Part shown: one piece after another, positions 52,335-61,010 of the stretch
Position numbering within the stretch: position 1 is the stretch's first letter
Layout of the letters: each line of letters opens with the position of its first letter
The notes under the pieces: generated by a model
Database searches by the model: none
Told to the model about the DNA's origin: nothing
Seen by the model: only the letters and a program-made list of their open reading frames with translations
Source of the DNA: Chloroflexota bacterium
GTDB lineage: Bacteria > Chloroflexota > Anaerolineae > Promineifilales > Promineifilaceae
DNA length: 64,000 nt
Assembly: GCA_014584575.1 (NCBI GenBank)
Contig: JACTMP010000026.1
Location: 62,001 to 126,000 of the forward strand
Reading direction: 5' to 3'
Program-made: the position numbers and the translations under genes

Positions 52335-53192
52335 CTAGGATACACGCGGTATCTGCAAAATCTGGCGCGCTTCGGCAATGGAGGCCACTTCGCCGCCAAT
52401 GATGTGTATGAGTTCCACCGCCTGGGTCACACACTCCCCGTTGGACTTTGCCAGTTCCCCGTTGGGCAGATAGAGATTGTCTTCCAGCCCCACGCGCACG
52501 TTGCCATTCATGGTGATGGCTACGGCCACCAGCGCCCATTGGTGGCGGCTAATGCCAATGACCTGCCAGTTTGCGTTGGCCGGTAACTGCCCTGCCTGAT
52601 GCACCAGGTTTTGGGTGGTGGCGGGGATGCCGCCCAAGACGCCCATCACCAGGCTGAACTGGTAGGGTGCGGGCAGTACGCCCATGTCAATAAGCGGTTG
52701 GGCGTTATTGATGTGGCCGGTATCAAAACATTCCATTTCCGGCCGTGTGCCTGCTTCATTCATCGCCTGCAAAAAGTATTGGATGTCATCAAAGGGGTTG
52801 GCAAAAACGTAGTCGTGGTAGAAGCGTTTGTGCTGGCGAGAGTAGATGGCGTAGTTCATAGACCCCATGTTCAGGGCGGCCATCTCCGGCTTGAGGGCGC
52901 GGATGTGGTGAATGCGGTGTTCGCGGGGGATGCCAAACGCGCCGGTCGAGTAGTTGATAATCAGGTCGGGGCATCGCTGCCGCACTTCCTGGTGAATCTG
53001 GCTAAACGTTTCCACGTCCCAGGCGGGTGTGCCATCGGCGTTACGGGCGTGGATGTGAACAATGCTGGCGCCTGCCTCGGCGCTGCGCCGCGCCTCTTCG
53101 CCAATTTCGGCGGGGGTGAAGGGGATGTAAGGCGATTGTTTTCGGGTCGTGACGACGCCGGTAAGCGCGGCGCTGATGATGATTTTGCTCAT
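52335..53192 (-). CDS. BKACE family (beta-keto acid cleavage enzyme, DUF849)
   Basis: A 285-residue TIM-barrel Zn enzyme of the family of 3-keto-5-aminohexanoate cleavage enzyme, which splits a beta-keto acid with acetyl-CoA to give acetoacetate and a CoA ester. Family blocks: AALTGVVTTRKQSPYIPFTP, ASIVHIHARNADG (metal His pair), ALNMGSMNYAI, ECFDTGHI and GNVRVGLEDNLYLPNGELA. BKACE members act on varied substrates, including carnitine- and lysine-derived keto acids. The next gene on the same strand is an acyl-CoA ligase-like protein, which supports a keto-acid/CoA pathway. Confidence 0.93.
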   Translation of the reverse strand: MSKIIISAALTGVVTTRKQSPYIPFTPAEIGEEARRSAEAGASIVHIHARNADGTPAWDVETFSQIHQEVRQRCPDLIINYSTGAFGIPREHRIHHIRALKPEMAALNMGSMNYAIYSRQHKRFYHDYVFANPFDDIQYFLQAMNEAGTRPEMECFDTGHINNAQPLIDMGVLPAPYQFSLVMGVLGGIPATTQNLVHQAGQLPANANWQVIGISRHQWALVAVAITMNGNVRVGLEDNLYLPNGELAKSNGECVTQAVELIHIIGGEVASIAEARQILQIPRVS

Positions 53193-53244
53193 AGATGTCC
53201 TGTTTCCGAAGCCGATAGTTTATCTACGGCTCACGACTCACCGA

Positions 53245-54456
53245 TCACTGTGCCCACACACGGCCGTCCACCATCCCCGCTACATTCTCTCCCAGACCAC
53301 CCGGCGGCAGGCATTCCACTTCATCCACACGTACCCGGCAGAGGTTTTTCACCATTTCCTGCAATGGAATGGTCACGGCCGTACACTCCACCCCTTCTGC
53401 CAATTCGGCTCTGACCACAAAATGATCCTTGTTTTCCGGCTGCGTCACTACGCCTTGTACCTTGAGCACGCCGGGCACCTGCCGCGCCGCAAAACCAAGT
53501 TGGTTCGGGTGTACAAACATACCGCGCACCTTCACCGCATCGCCCGACCGCCCTACCAGGATAATGCCCCGTTCCGCCTGGGCGCTGTGGCCGGGATTGG
53601 GGTCTACATTTACGGCCATATCACCCGTGCCAATGCGGATGAGTGGGTAAATGTGGCTGAAGTTGGTGACCACGATCTCGCCCGCCTCGCCAGGGCCGAC
53701 CGGCTGCCCCGTATCCGGGTCTACCACTTCCACCAGCGGCTCGGCAAAAAGCTGAAAAGCCAGACCGCCGCTCGTGTTGAGCGCCAAAATGCCAAACTCT
53801 GCTGTAGCGTAAGCGTTGCCAATTTTTACGCCAAACGCTTCAATGGCAGCGCGCATCGGCGGCAGCAGCGGTTCCGCAGAGACAATGGCGTGGTCAATTG
53901 CCAGTTGGATGCCCTGCTCTTTGGCCTTTTCCAGCAGCGACAGGAGAAAGCTGGGCGTGCCCGCATAGCCGGTGGCCTGCAAATCATAAGCCATTTTGAT
54001 CTGCAATTCGCTGTTGCCGATACCGCCGGGCACAACCGTGCAGCCCATCCGCGTAAAAGCGCCATCAAACAAGAACCCGGCCGGCACCAGGTGGTAAGAA
54101 AAGCAGTTCAGCACAATCTCCCCCGGCCGAAAGCCGCTCAGACGTAACGCTTCCAGGGAAATTTCCCAGTTGACTTCATCCGGCGCGGGCGCCGGTTCGT
54201 AAATAGGGCCGGGCGAGAAGAAGATATGCGTCACCTGTTCACGCGGCACAGTGACCATGCCGCCAAAGGGGGGGTGCGCCTGTTGCAGTTGGATCAGGTG
54301 ATCTTTGGGGAAAACGGGGATTTTTACCAGGTCGGCCATCCCGCGAATATCGTTGGGGGTTAGACCAGCCTGATCGAAACGGGTTTTTACGGCCGTTGCC
54401 TTTTCATACGCAAACTGGATAAATTCCTGTAATTGAGTGTCTGATCTATTCATCAT
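53245..54456 (-). CDS. Phenylacetate-CoA ligase-like (PaaK family) protein
   Basis: A 403-residue adenylate-forming-fold protein with PaaK-like blocks: VKIPVFPKDHLIQLQQAHPPFGG, GYAGTPSFLLSLLEKAKEQ, GNAYATAEFGIL, GEAGEIVVTNFSHIYPLIRIGTGDMA and GRSGDAVKVRGMFVHPNQ. Odd point: the phosphate-binding loop, normally SSGTTGKPT, is replaced by FFSPGPIYEPAPAPDEV, lacking the Ser/Thr-Gly run. It may bind nucleotide differently or act in a non-ligase role. Two ACGGCCGT copies are near its 3' end. It precedes the BKACE gene. Confidence 0.82.
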   Translation of the reverse strand: MMNRSDTQLQEFIQFAYEKATAVKTRFDQAGLTPNDIRGMADLVKIPVFPKDHLIQLQQAHPPFGGMVTVPREQVTHIFFSPGPIYEPAPAPDEVNWEISLEALRLSGFRPGEIVLNCFSYHLVPAGFLFDGAFTRMGCTVVPGGIGNSELQIKMAYDLQATGYAGTPSFLLSLLEKAKEQGIQLAIDHAIVSAEPLLPPMRAAIEAFGVKIGNAYATAEFGILALNTSGGLAFQLFAEPLVEVVDPDTGQPVGPGEAGEIVVTNFSHIYPLIRIGTGDMAVNVDPNPGHSAQAERGIILVGRSGDAVKVRGMFVHPNQLGFAARQVPGVLKVQGVVTQPENKDHFVVRAELAEGVECTAVTIPLQEMVKNLCRVRVDEVECLPPGGLGENVAGMVDGRVWAQ

Positions 54457-54667
54457 ATAAAAACTTCATCAGGCAAAGCCAACTGTTATAAACCTTCCCG
54501 CAGTCACCGAACCCCAGATGGCACTGAAATGTCAGACAGCCACCCGCGAGTACCGGTGCATGATTGGCACTTTACCATAAAAAGTTGGTATTGCAACTGA
54601 GCAGCCCTGGCCGGCTACGAGACCTATTTAGCGGAGATTATCTGGCCGGACAAAGAAAAACTGTTTG
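54457..54667. other. Intergenic gap between the PaaK-like and CBS genes
   Basis: About 210 bases with no gene and no clear repeat. It holds the promoter for the PaaK-like gene on the minus strand; a TTGGCA/TATAAA-like pair is not convincing. Confidence 0.4.
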
Positions 54668-55093
54668 TTACCCAAAAGGCTCGGCTTCCGGCATTAACGC
54701 CATCTGGTTTAACAAGTCTGTGACCGTGATGATTCCCACCAGCTCATCATCTTCCACCACCGGCAGCGCACCATATTTATAGGCGCTCAAAATTTGCGCC
54801 ACCTTGTGAATCGGTGTGTCTGGTGTAACCGTTTTGGGATTCGGCGTCATGCAACGGCCGGCGGTAAATTGATCAAGCAGAGTAATACGTTCCAGAGGAT
54901 CGGCTGTTACTAATGGTGAATTGACAGCCAGACGCACATCCCTATCAGTGATAATTCCTGCCAACTTGCCGTTGTTCACTACTAGCAGTTGGCGTGTATT
55001 ACGTTTATTCATCAAGGATACCACTTCACGGAGTGAGGTTTGTGGGGTTACTGTGTCTGGATCAATGGTCATCAGGTCATTTGTGGTTAACAT
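54668..55093 (-). CDS. Two-CBS-domain protein
   Basis: A 141-residue protein made of two CBS motifs: the first spanning IDPDTVTPQTSLREVVSLMN and GIITDRDVRLAVN, the second CMTPNPKTVTPDTPIHKVAQIL and GIITVTDLLNQMA. CBS pairs bind adenosine nucleotides and sense energy state. GAGGAGA two bases before ATG 55093 decides the start; the frame is open far upstream (55444) without a gene-like sequence. Stand-alone CBS proteins are often regulatory; the target is unknown. Confidence 0.9.
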   Translation of the reverse strand: MLTTNDLMTIDPDTVTPQTSLREVVSLMNKRNTRQLLVVNNGKLAGIITDRDVRLAVNSPLVTADPLERITLLDQFTAGRCMTPNPKTVTPDTPIHKVAQILSAYKYGALPVVEDDELVGIITVTDLLNQMALMPEAEPFG

Positions 55094-55305
55094 GTTCTCC
55101 TCATAGTTGGGCATCGCAGTTTGATTACCGCCCGATTGCCCAGGTAACGATATCTGGAGTATAGATTCTTCATTTTCAGGTAATGTACACATACATTCTA
55201 GAGATTGGCAAGGAGTAGGGCGTGTGGCAAATGTCACAAATAACGAGTGATTTTTAGCGGGAAGATGGCGAATGAAGGTGGGTGATCGAGCAGTCGAGAG
55301 TCGGG

Positions 55306-56748
55306 CTAATCGGTGGGCATGGTGGCGCGAGCCATTTGCTTGGTTGTGCGGCGTTTTCCCTCTTCCAGGCGGCGTTGTTCGGCGCGGTTCAGTTGCCACA
55401 GCACAAAGCGCACCCGTCGTGACATGGCTTGCGAAATGTTCCACAAGAAGCGGTAGCCCAATGCTGTATCATCTTCACAAAGCGCCAGTAGCCGGTCACG
55501 GGTCAGTACGAGCAGGGTAGCGCCCTCGCTGCCGGCAATCAGGTCGGCGCTGCGCCCTCCCTTGTCTAACATGGCCAGTTCGCCGGTAATTTGCCCGGCG
55601 CGGAGGTTGGCTACGTGCTGCGATTCATCATGGTTATGGTCTTGAGCATCCAGGCCATCGGGATGTTTCCAAACTTCCACATAGCCCTGCTGTATGATGA
55701 ACAATTCGTCGCTGGACTCAGATGCTTCGGCAATCAATTCACCGCGTGTGAAGGTGCGCACTTCACATTGGGCTGCCAACCGGATGCGTTGCGCCTGGTT
55801 GAGATTGTCGCCCACGTCGGAATGGCTTAGAAATTGGGCAACATCGCTGATGCGCTCCAGTTCTTCATCTCCAACCGGCGTATACAGGTCACTGCTGCTC
55901 AAAGGCAAGCCAAGATAGGCCGCAATCTGGCGGCGGGTTGTCGCGGGCGTTTCAAATTGAGGCCAGTGGCCGGCCTTGGGAAAAATGCGCAGGTCAGCCT
56001 GGGGCCACTCATCGGCGACTACGCCGGCATCACGCAAGGGAACGGTATTATCTTCTGCGCCCCAGATGATCAGTGCGGGCGTGTCTATCTGGCCCAATTG
56101 CCCGCGCAGATCGTTCTCGCGCATGGCATGAAAACATTCAAAACGCACACGTCCCTGGCGTGTTTGCCGGGCATCCTGGCGCAATTGCTCATAGTCAGCT
56201 TTGCTGATGCCGGTACGTTGGGCAAAGGATACCGGGCGCATCAACCGATCTGTGAGTCCGACAAAGGTGTTCTCTACGGCCGATACCAACCAACTGCCCA
56301 GACCAAACCGTTCCATCATGGTAATAGGGGCGATAAACAGGTTGATGGAGGTCGAAAGCTGACCGCTGATGGTAGGGCAGAGCAGCACCATACGCTCAAC
56401 AAGGACGGGGTATTTGGTTGCCAGGCTGATGCTGATCATGCCACCCATGGAGTGACCCACAAGGACGACCGGACTGTCGCTAATTTGCTCAATAAGGTCG
56501 GCCAGTAAATCTACATATTGGGGGATAGTGGTTTGTTCGGAGAGTGGGGGCGAATCACCGTAACCAGGCAGGTCGAGGGCGATGCAGTGGAAACGTTGGG
56601 CTAACAAACCGAGGACGGGCGAAGTGGCGTACCAGGAACTTGACCAGCCATGCAGGAGGAGTGCAATTTGGCGCCCACGTTTGCCAGCTTCTACAAAATG
56701 AATTTCCTGTCCATTAACGTTGAATGTACCCTCTGCGTATGGTTCCAT
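55306..56748 (-). CDS. Alpha/beta hydrolase fused to a cyclic nucleotide-binding domain
   Basis: A 480-residue fusion. Residues about 1-275 are an alpha/beta hydrolase: oxyanion block LLLHGWSSSW, nucleophile elbow VGHSMGGM (Ser), Asp in WGAEDNTVP and His in AGHWPQFE. Residues about 315-450 form a CRP/CNMP-type beta barrel: RTFTRGELIAEASESSDELFIIQQGYVEVW and GQITGELAMLDKGGRSADLIAGSEG, with a phosphate-cassette-like GELAM..GGRSA. No DNA-binding domain follows; the C-terminus is a basic helix. The hydrolase could be switched by cAMP or cGMP, or the barrel may be a pure scaffold. Start at ATG 56748 is preferred; ATG 56826 is in frame. Confidence 0.88.
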   Translation of the reverse strand: MEPYAEGTFNVNGQEIHFVEAGKRGRQIALLLHGWSSSWYATSPVLGLLAQRFHCIALDLPGYGDSPPLSEQTTIPQYVDLLADLIEQISDSPVVLVGHSMGGMISISLATKYPVLVERMVLLCPTISGQLSTSINLFIAPITMMERFGLGSWLVSAVENTFVGLTDRLMRPVSFAQRTGISKADYEQLRQDARQTRQGRVRFECFHAMRENDLRGQLGQIDTPALIIWGAEDNTVPLRDAGVVADEWPQADLRIFPKAGHWPQFETPATTRRQIAAYLGLPLSSSDLYTPVGDEELERISDVAQFLSHSDVGDNLNQAQRIRLAAQCEVRTFTRGELIAEASESSDELFIIQQGYVEVWKHPDGLDAQDHNHDESQHVANLRAGQITGELAMLDKGGRSADLIAGSEGATLLVLTRDRLLALCEDDTALGYRFLWNISQAMSRRVRFVLWQLNRAEQRRLEEGKRRTTKQMARATMPTD

Positions 56749-56826
56749 AACTTCATATCTACCTGTACTGAATAAGTTGATGGCCGGATGGGTACTGCTA
56801 CGGCCGTAACCCTCTTTGCAATACAT

Positions 56827-57309
56827 TAATTGTGGGGTGGTGCAATTGTGTTGGCAATAGGTAAATCACCCTAAAGTGTACTCATGTTGAGTATGGGCAT
56901 ACGGTGCCGCTATATGGTTTCAAGGAGGCTTACGAGGCGCCACGGGGCTGCCAGGTTTTACGGAATGTTCACAAGTCAGGCTGTTCCAGATTCTTGCCCC
57001 ATTGGTTCCAGGAAGTGACTTCGGTTGCCGGAATGCGCCTGGCCGGCTGAAAGTTTTCGCCGGTGTAGTAGGCGACAGGCAGGAGCGCCGCCTGGGTGAC
57101 AGTTGGTAACGGCCGTGCCGATGATAACCACTCAATTGTGTCATTCTGGCATATTTTGGGCTTTTTGCCAATGAGTTGCTGACTTTATGTCCAGGTTAAG
57201 ATAGTTAGAAAGTTATCTATAGGATGATGGTTTAGCTCAATGCCTTGTGGTTGTTTGTATAGTTAGAGTGGGCAAGCATGAATTGTAAAGTATTGGATGA
57301 AAGGAGGTG
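56827..57309. other. Low-content region with a nitroreductase remnant
   Basis: About 480 bases between the hydrolase fusion and the small ORF. The only recognisable content is the nitroreductase tail at 56969-57138. The rest, 57139-57309, is AT-rich and probably carries the promoter of the secreted protein at 57443. Confidence 0.4.
56969..57138 (-). pseudogene. C-terminal remnant of a nitroreductase-family gene
   Basis: The minus-strand frame reads LPTVTQAALLPVAYYTGENF, then QPARRIPATEVTSWNQWG and a stop at 56969. PVAYxxGxxFxPAxRxPxxEVxxWNxWG is the typical end of nitroreductase/FMN-oxidoreductase proteins. Upstream the similarity fades within about 55 codons and there is no start, so the 5' three-quarters have been deleted. 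Confidence 0.6.
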
Positions 57310-57372
57310 ATGGTGACGTATTGTGACCATTGTGCAATCCCCCAATTAGTGATCAAAAAAGAGAGAAAGTAG
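57310..57372 (+). CDS. Possible 20-residue peptide with a CxxC motif
   Basis: ATG 57310 directly follows a near-perfect Shine-Dalgarno AAAGGAGGTG, with GTG 57313 giving better spacing. The peptide is MVTYCDHCAIPQLVIKKERK. The YCDHC pair resembles a half zinc ribbon. It lies 70 bases ahead of the secreted protein gene. It may be a leader peptide or a truncated gene start; coding is not proven. Confidence 0.35.
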   Translation: MVTYCDHCAIPQLVIKKERK

Positions 57373-57442
57373 TTGCAGATTTGTCAGATCAACAAGTAGT
57401 TGCGTAGTTGTGTCAACTTTGCGCATTCAAAAAGGAAATATT

Positions 57443-58294
57443 ATGAAACAGTCAAAGAGACGTATTGTGTTTGTGGTGACAGTTGCCGTGTTGTTAGTAA
57501 TGGCGGCTGCCGGTAGCAGTATTATTGGGGCATCCCCGGCTGATTGTTCGACCAGCACAGATATTACGGGATCCCTGAACCAGGTTGGAAACACGGTGAC
57601 TGGTGAAGTGAGTAATTGTACCAGCGAGGCGTCTAATGCTGGCATGGTGGTCATCGCGGCCATTCTCAATCCTGATGGCACCGTAACCAATGAGGAAATA
57701 GACCATCAAACCGGCTCGGTAGGCGCTGGTGAGAAAATTACCTTTGTCTCTACCATCCCGGAATGCACGGTGAAGGTGCAGCTTTACAAGGGTAATAACC
57801 CTCAAGATCCGGCCAACATATTAGTGCAACGGGTCTATAATTCGTCTAAGTTCTGTTCCAATGAACCGACGCCAACCCCGATTCCGCCCACCGAGACGCC
57901 CGTGCCGCCCACGGCAACGCCGGTGCCACCCACAGCCACTCCCAAACCGCCGAGTGGGCAGGGCTGCACGCCAGGTTACTGGCGGCAGGAGCACCATTTT
58001 GATTCTTGGGTGAATTACAGCCCATCAGATAATTTTGAAACTGTGTTTGGCGTGGATGCTTCTTTTAGCCCGCATACCTTGTTGGATGCGGTGCGCCTGG
58101 GTGGAGGTGGTGAGCGGGCCATGGCTCGCCATGCCGTAGCCGCTTTGCTCAACGCGGCCAATCCATCTGTCGCCTATCTTTACGCTGAAGCTGATGTCAT
58201 TGCTATGGTGCAAAATGCCTATGCTACCGGTAGCTTTGAAAGCACCAAGAATCTGTTTGAAGCACAGAATGAATTGGGCTGTCCGCTAGATTAA
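57443..58294 (+). CDS. Secreted protein with CTPGYW-type C-terminal domain
   Basis: A 283-residue exported protein. Signal peptide about 1-30 (cut near IIGASPA), a beta-rich region with four Cys (about 35-140), a TPIPPTETPVPPTATP linker and a C-terminal domain starting GCTPGYWRQEHHFDSWVNYSPSDNFETVFG, a motif found at the end of many secreted bacterial proteins with no known function. AAGGAA lies 7-12 bases before ATG 57443; an in-frame TTG at 57410 is less likely. A bidirectional terminator follows. Confidence 0.85.
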   Translation: MKQSKRRIVFVVTVAVLLVMAAAGSSIIGASPADCSTSTDITGSLNQVGNTVTGEVSNCTSEASNAGMVVIAAILNPDGTVTNEEIDHQTGSVGAGEKITFVSTIPECTVKVQLYKGNNPQDPANILVQRVYNSSKFCSNEPTPTPIPPTETPVPPTATPVPPTATPKPPSGQGCTPGYWRQEHHFDSWVNYSPSDNFETVFGVDASFSPHTLLDAVRLGGGGERAMARHAVAALLNAANPSVAYLYAEADVIAMVQNAYATGSFESTKNLFEAQNELGCPLD

Positions 58295-58312
58295 TTGTTG
58301 CGGTTGCTCATT

Positions 58313-58346
58313 AAAAAAAGCACTGGGGCAACCCAGTGCTTTTTTA
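58313..58346. terminator. Bidirectional Rho-independent terminator
   Basis: AAAAAAAGCACTGGG pairs with CCCAGTGCTTTTTT. It serves the secreted-protein gene on the plus strand and, by symmetry, the response regulator on the minus strand. Confidence 0.88.
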
Positions 58347-58375
58347 TTTGGTGAGATTAGGTGGGGTTACGGCCG

Positions 58376-59110
58376 TTATTCTTTTTCGGTGCTGATTTGA
58401 TCGGCTACGACATTAAAGCGATAGCCGGTGCCCCGTTCGGCCACAATATAACTGGGTTCGGATGGGTCTACCTCGATCTTGCTGCGTAACCGGTGAACAT
58501 GTACATGCAACCGGTCCTCCTGGGCGTTTTCCATTGGCCAGATGCGCTTCAACAAAAATTCGGTGGTGACAATGCGACCGGCGTTACGCACCAAAATGTA
58601 TAAGAGCTTCGTTTCGGTGGGTGTCAACGAAATAGATTGCCCGTTGACCAGCGCTTCCCGGTTAGGAAAATTGACCATCAGGCGCTCATCAATGCGCGTA
58701 GTGGACTCCAACGTGTAATTGTAATCCCCCATGCGACGCAGCACCCGCCGCACCCGCGCCACTAGCTCTTCGGGGTTAAATGGTTTGACGATGTAATCCT
58801 CGGCGTACTGTTCTAATCCTTGAATGATGGTCTCTTCGGTGTTCACGGCCGTCAGCATAATGATCGGTAAATCGCTGAACTCTCGCACCGCATGGCAGAA
58901 CTCAAAACCGCTCATAATGGGCATGTGCAGGTCAACAATAGCCAGGTGGGGCATCCCATGTCGGTTGATTAGTTTGAGCGCGTCCGGGCCGGACACGGCC
59001 GTGATGACCTGAAATCCCGCCTGTTCCAATGTGTGCTGCACAATCCGCAACGTAAAGGTGTTGTCGTCAACTGCCAGGATTCGTTGTGATTCAACAGGGT
59101 TTTCAAACAT
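58376..59110 (-). CDS. OmpR/PhoB-family response regulator
   Basis: A 244-residue two-domain regulator. The receiver (about 8-120) has the acidic pair in ILAVDDNTF, the phospho-acceptor Asp in LAIVDLHMPIMSG, the Thr/Ser switch in IIMLTAVN and the Lys in YIVKPFNPEEL. The C-terminal winged helix (about 145-235) ends with LHVHVHRLRSKIE and GTGYRF. No histidine kinase is adjacent; the kinase at 27474 is far away and lacks the usual His, so no pairing is implied. ATG 59110 begins the family N-terminus; the frame is open to 59320. Confidence 0.93.
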   Translation of the reverse strand: MFENPVESQRILAVDDNTFTLRIVQHTLEQAGFQVITAVSGPDALKLINRHGMPHLAIVDLHMPIMSGFEFCHAVREFSDLPIIMLTAVNTEETIIQGLEQYAEDYIVKPFNPEELVARVRRVLRRMGDYNYTLESTTRIDERLMVNFPNREALVNGQSISLTPTETKLLYILVRNAGRIVTTEFLLKRIWPMENAQEDRLHVHVHRLRSKIEVDPSEPSYIVAERGTGYRFNVVADQISTEKE

Positions 59111-59307
59111 ACAATAATTCCATTCGCTCCTGATAGTAATAGTGCCGGGTATAGAATGCTGCCAGTATACTTGAACACGATCATAAAAAAAAGTGACCCC
59201 GGAGCATTCCCATGTTTCCCACAATCCAGCCCCCGTATCTTCGTGTGGCATGGGACAACCTCTGAGTCGTCGCCTCTTAAAAAACCTGTCGCCCTGTTTG
59301 GGCAAAA

Positions 59308-59336
59308 TTGACAAGCCCATTCTGTACCGCTATAAT
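59308..59336 (+). promoter_or_regulatory. Perfect consensus promoter of the S1-infA operon
   Basis: TTGACA (59308-59313), 17-base spacer, TATAAT (59331-59336): both boxes match the sigma70 consensus exactly. The predicted start near 59343 leaves a leader of about 240 bases. Confidence 0.85.
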
Positions 59337-59342
59337 CCCGCG

Positions 59343-59582
59343 CTTGGGTACTGTTGGCTGGATCATTCTAATTTGGGCGTTGTTTACCAATTGTAAACCT
59401 GTGAAATAGTTAAGCGACACAGCTTAATTATTTTCGGAGGCACTCGTACCACAAAGTATTAACCTGAATAGCGGTTTGTAAACGACACATCTTTTAAGAA
59501 TGACTCGGCTAGTCCCACAAAAAACTCGTGTGACGGTCGAGTTTTTTTATCCTATACCACATTGAGAAGAGAACTTATTAGC
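59343..59582 (+). promoter_or_regulatory. Structured leader with attenuator ahead of the S1-domain gene
   Basis: Small hairpins GTTTAC-caatt-GTAAAC (59382-59398) and TTAAGC-gacaca-GCTTAA (59410-59427) come first; the motif CGACACA recurs at about 59482. An intrinsic terminator (AAAAAACTCG, loop, CGAGTTTTTTT, 59519-59548) ends 34 bases before the start codon. ACTCG occurs two further times upstream (near 59443 and 59503), either of which could pair with CGAGT and disrupt the terminator. This looks like transcription attenuation, perhaps autogenous by S1 or sensing translation state. Confidence 0.5.
59519..59548 (+). terminator. Intrinsic terminator inside the S1 leader
   Basis: AAAAAACTCG (59519-59528) and CGAGTTTTTTT (59538-59548) around a 9-base loop. 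The stem is short in GC but has ideal A- and T-tracts. It lies between promoter and gene, so it must be read through or regulated. Confidence 0.75.
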
Positions 59583-61007
59583 ATGATCGAAGATACCAAT
59601 TTTGAAGAGTTTTTGGAAACACATGATTATGAGCTGCCCCAGGTTGGTGATATTCGCAAGGGCATTATTGTGGCCGTAACGCAGCAGGGTGTCATTGTGG
59701 ATTTGGGTCTGAAGCGGGATGGTATTGTGCCCAGCACAGACCTGTCCAAGCTGGAACCAGAAGAGCGGGCCGAATTACGTGTGAATGACGAAATTTCTAT
59801 CTATGTTATGAACACGGAAGCGCCGGACAGTTTACAGGTATCTATCTATCTGGCTAAGATGAACCAGGATTGGATTGAAGCTGAAGAGTTAATGCAAACG
59901 GGTGATATTTTTGAAGGAGAAGTCATTGGCTACAACAAGGGCGGGGCGATTGTGCCTTACGGCCGTTTGCGTGGCTTCATTCCCGCTTCTCACCTGGCAG
60001 CACTGACCCGTGGCTTGAATGACCGGCAGCGCCAGCAAAAACTGGCAAAACTGCGTGGTCAAAAAATTCCCCTGAAAGTGATTGAAGTTGATCGTCACCG
60101 CCGTCGGTTGGTTTTCTCACAGCGCGATGCCCAAAAAGAGTGGGACGAATTGCAGAAAGGGGAACTGCTGGACAGAATTCAAGAGGGAGATGTGTTGCAC
60201 GGCCGTGTAAGTGGCCTGCGCGATTTTGGCATCTTTGTAGACCTGGGCGGTGTGGACGGTCTGGTACACATTTCCGAACTGGCCTGGCATCGAATTGACC
60301 ATCCCCGCGAAGTTGTCAAAGTGGGTGACGAAGTTGATGTTTACGTAATGAAAGTTGATCGTGATGACCAGCGCATCAGCCTTAGCCGCAAAAAAATGTT
60401 GCCCAATCCCTGGGACTCCATCGAACAACGGTATCACATGAACCAACTGGTGGAGGGTTACATCACCCGTATTGTAGATTATGGCGCGTTTGCTGAAATT
60501 GAGCCGGGTGTGGAAGGGCTGTTGCATTTGTCACAGCTATCACGGGGCCAGGTGGAGAATGCCGGCGAGGTGGTCAAAGAAGGAGAAACCCATTTGTTGC
60601 GTGTGGTCAGCATTGAAAAAGACCGGCAGCGTATTGGCCTCAGCCTGCGTCAGGTGAGCGCTAATGAGCAAATTGAATGGATGTCTCGTAAACAGGCAGA
60701 AGCCGCCGCCGCGGCTCCGGCCGAAACGTCCGTCGCAGAGGACACGGCCGTTGCGGACCAGGTAGAAGAGGAAGCAACGGCCGTTACCCCCGAAACTGAA
60801 GGTGCGATGGATACCGCCGCCATGGATGTCACCGAGGCCGATTTCCCGGTGGATATGGAAATGGAAAGCGCAGATGATCTGGCGGAATTTGCGGCCGATG
60901 CCGGAACGGCCGATGCTGAAACATTTGACGAAGCCGATGACGAACCGGTGGCGGAAACCGAATCTGTGATTGAGGAAACTGAACCACAGGAAGTTGTAGA
61001 AAGCTAA
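59583..61007 (+). CDS. S1 RNA-binding-domain protein (ribosomal protein S1 homologue)
   Basis: A 474-residue protein with four S1 domains: GDIRKGIIVAVTQQGVIVDLG (about 20-90), GDIFEGEVIGYNKGGAIVPYG (about 105-175), GDVLHGRVSGLRDFGIFVDLGG (about 200-270) and VEGYITRIVDYGAFAEIEPG (about 285-355), followed by an acidic, Ala/Glu-rich tail of about 100 residues. Four-domain S1 proteins act as ribosomal protein S1 in many non-proteobacteria, capturing mRNA for initiation; the third and fourth domains are the most conserved. It is followed after 3 bases by an IF-1 gene, which supports a role in translation initiation. Confidence 0.92.
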   Translation: MIEDTNFEEFLETHDYELPQVGDIRKGIIVAVTQQGVIVDLGLKRDGIVPSTDLSKLEPEERAELRVNDEISIYVMNTEAPDSLQVSIYLAKMNQDWIEAEELMQTGDIFEGEVIGYNKGGAIVPYGRLRGFIPASHLAALTRGLNDRQRQQKLAKLRGQKIPLKVIEVDRHRRRLVFSQRDAQKEWDELQKGELLDRIQEGDVLHGRVSGLRDFGIFVDLGGVDGLVHISELAWHRIDHPREVVKVGDEVDVYVMKVDRDDQRISLSRKKMLPNPWDSIEQRYHMNQLVEGYITRIVDYGAFAEIEPGVEGLLHLSQLSRGQVENAGEVVKEGETHLLRVVSIEKDRQRIGLSLRQVSANEQIEWMSRKQAEAAAAAPAETSVAEDTAVADQVEEEATAVTPETEGAMDTAAMDVTEADFPVDMEMESADDLAEFAADAGTADAETFDEADDEPVAETESVIEETEPQEVVES

Positions 61008-61010
61008 GTT

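Noticed and set aside
27474..59110. Pairing of the response regulator at 58376 with the histidine kinase at 27474
   Set aside because: They are 29 kb apart and the kinase lacks the usual phospho-acceptor His, so there is no positional or chemical support.
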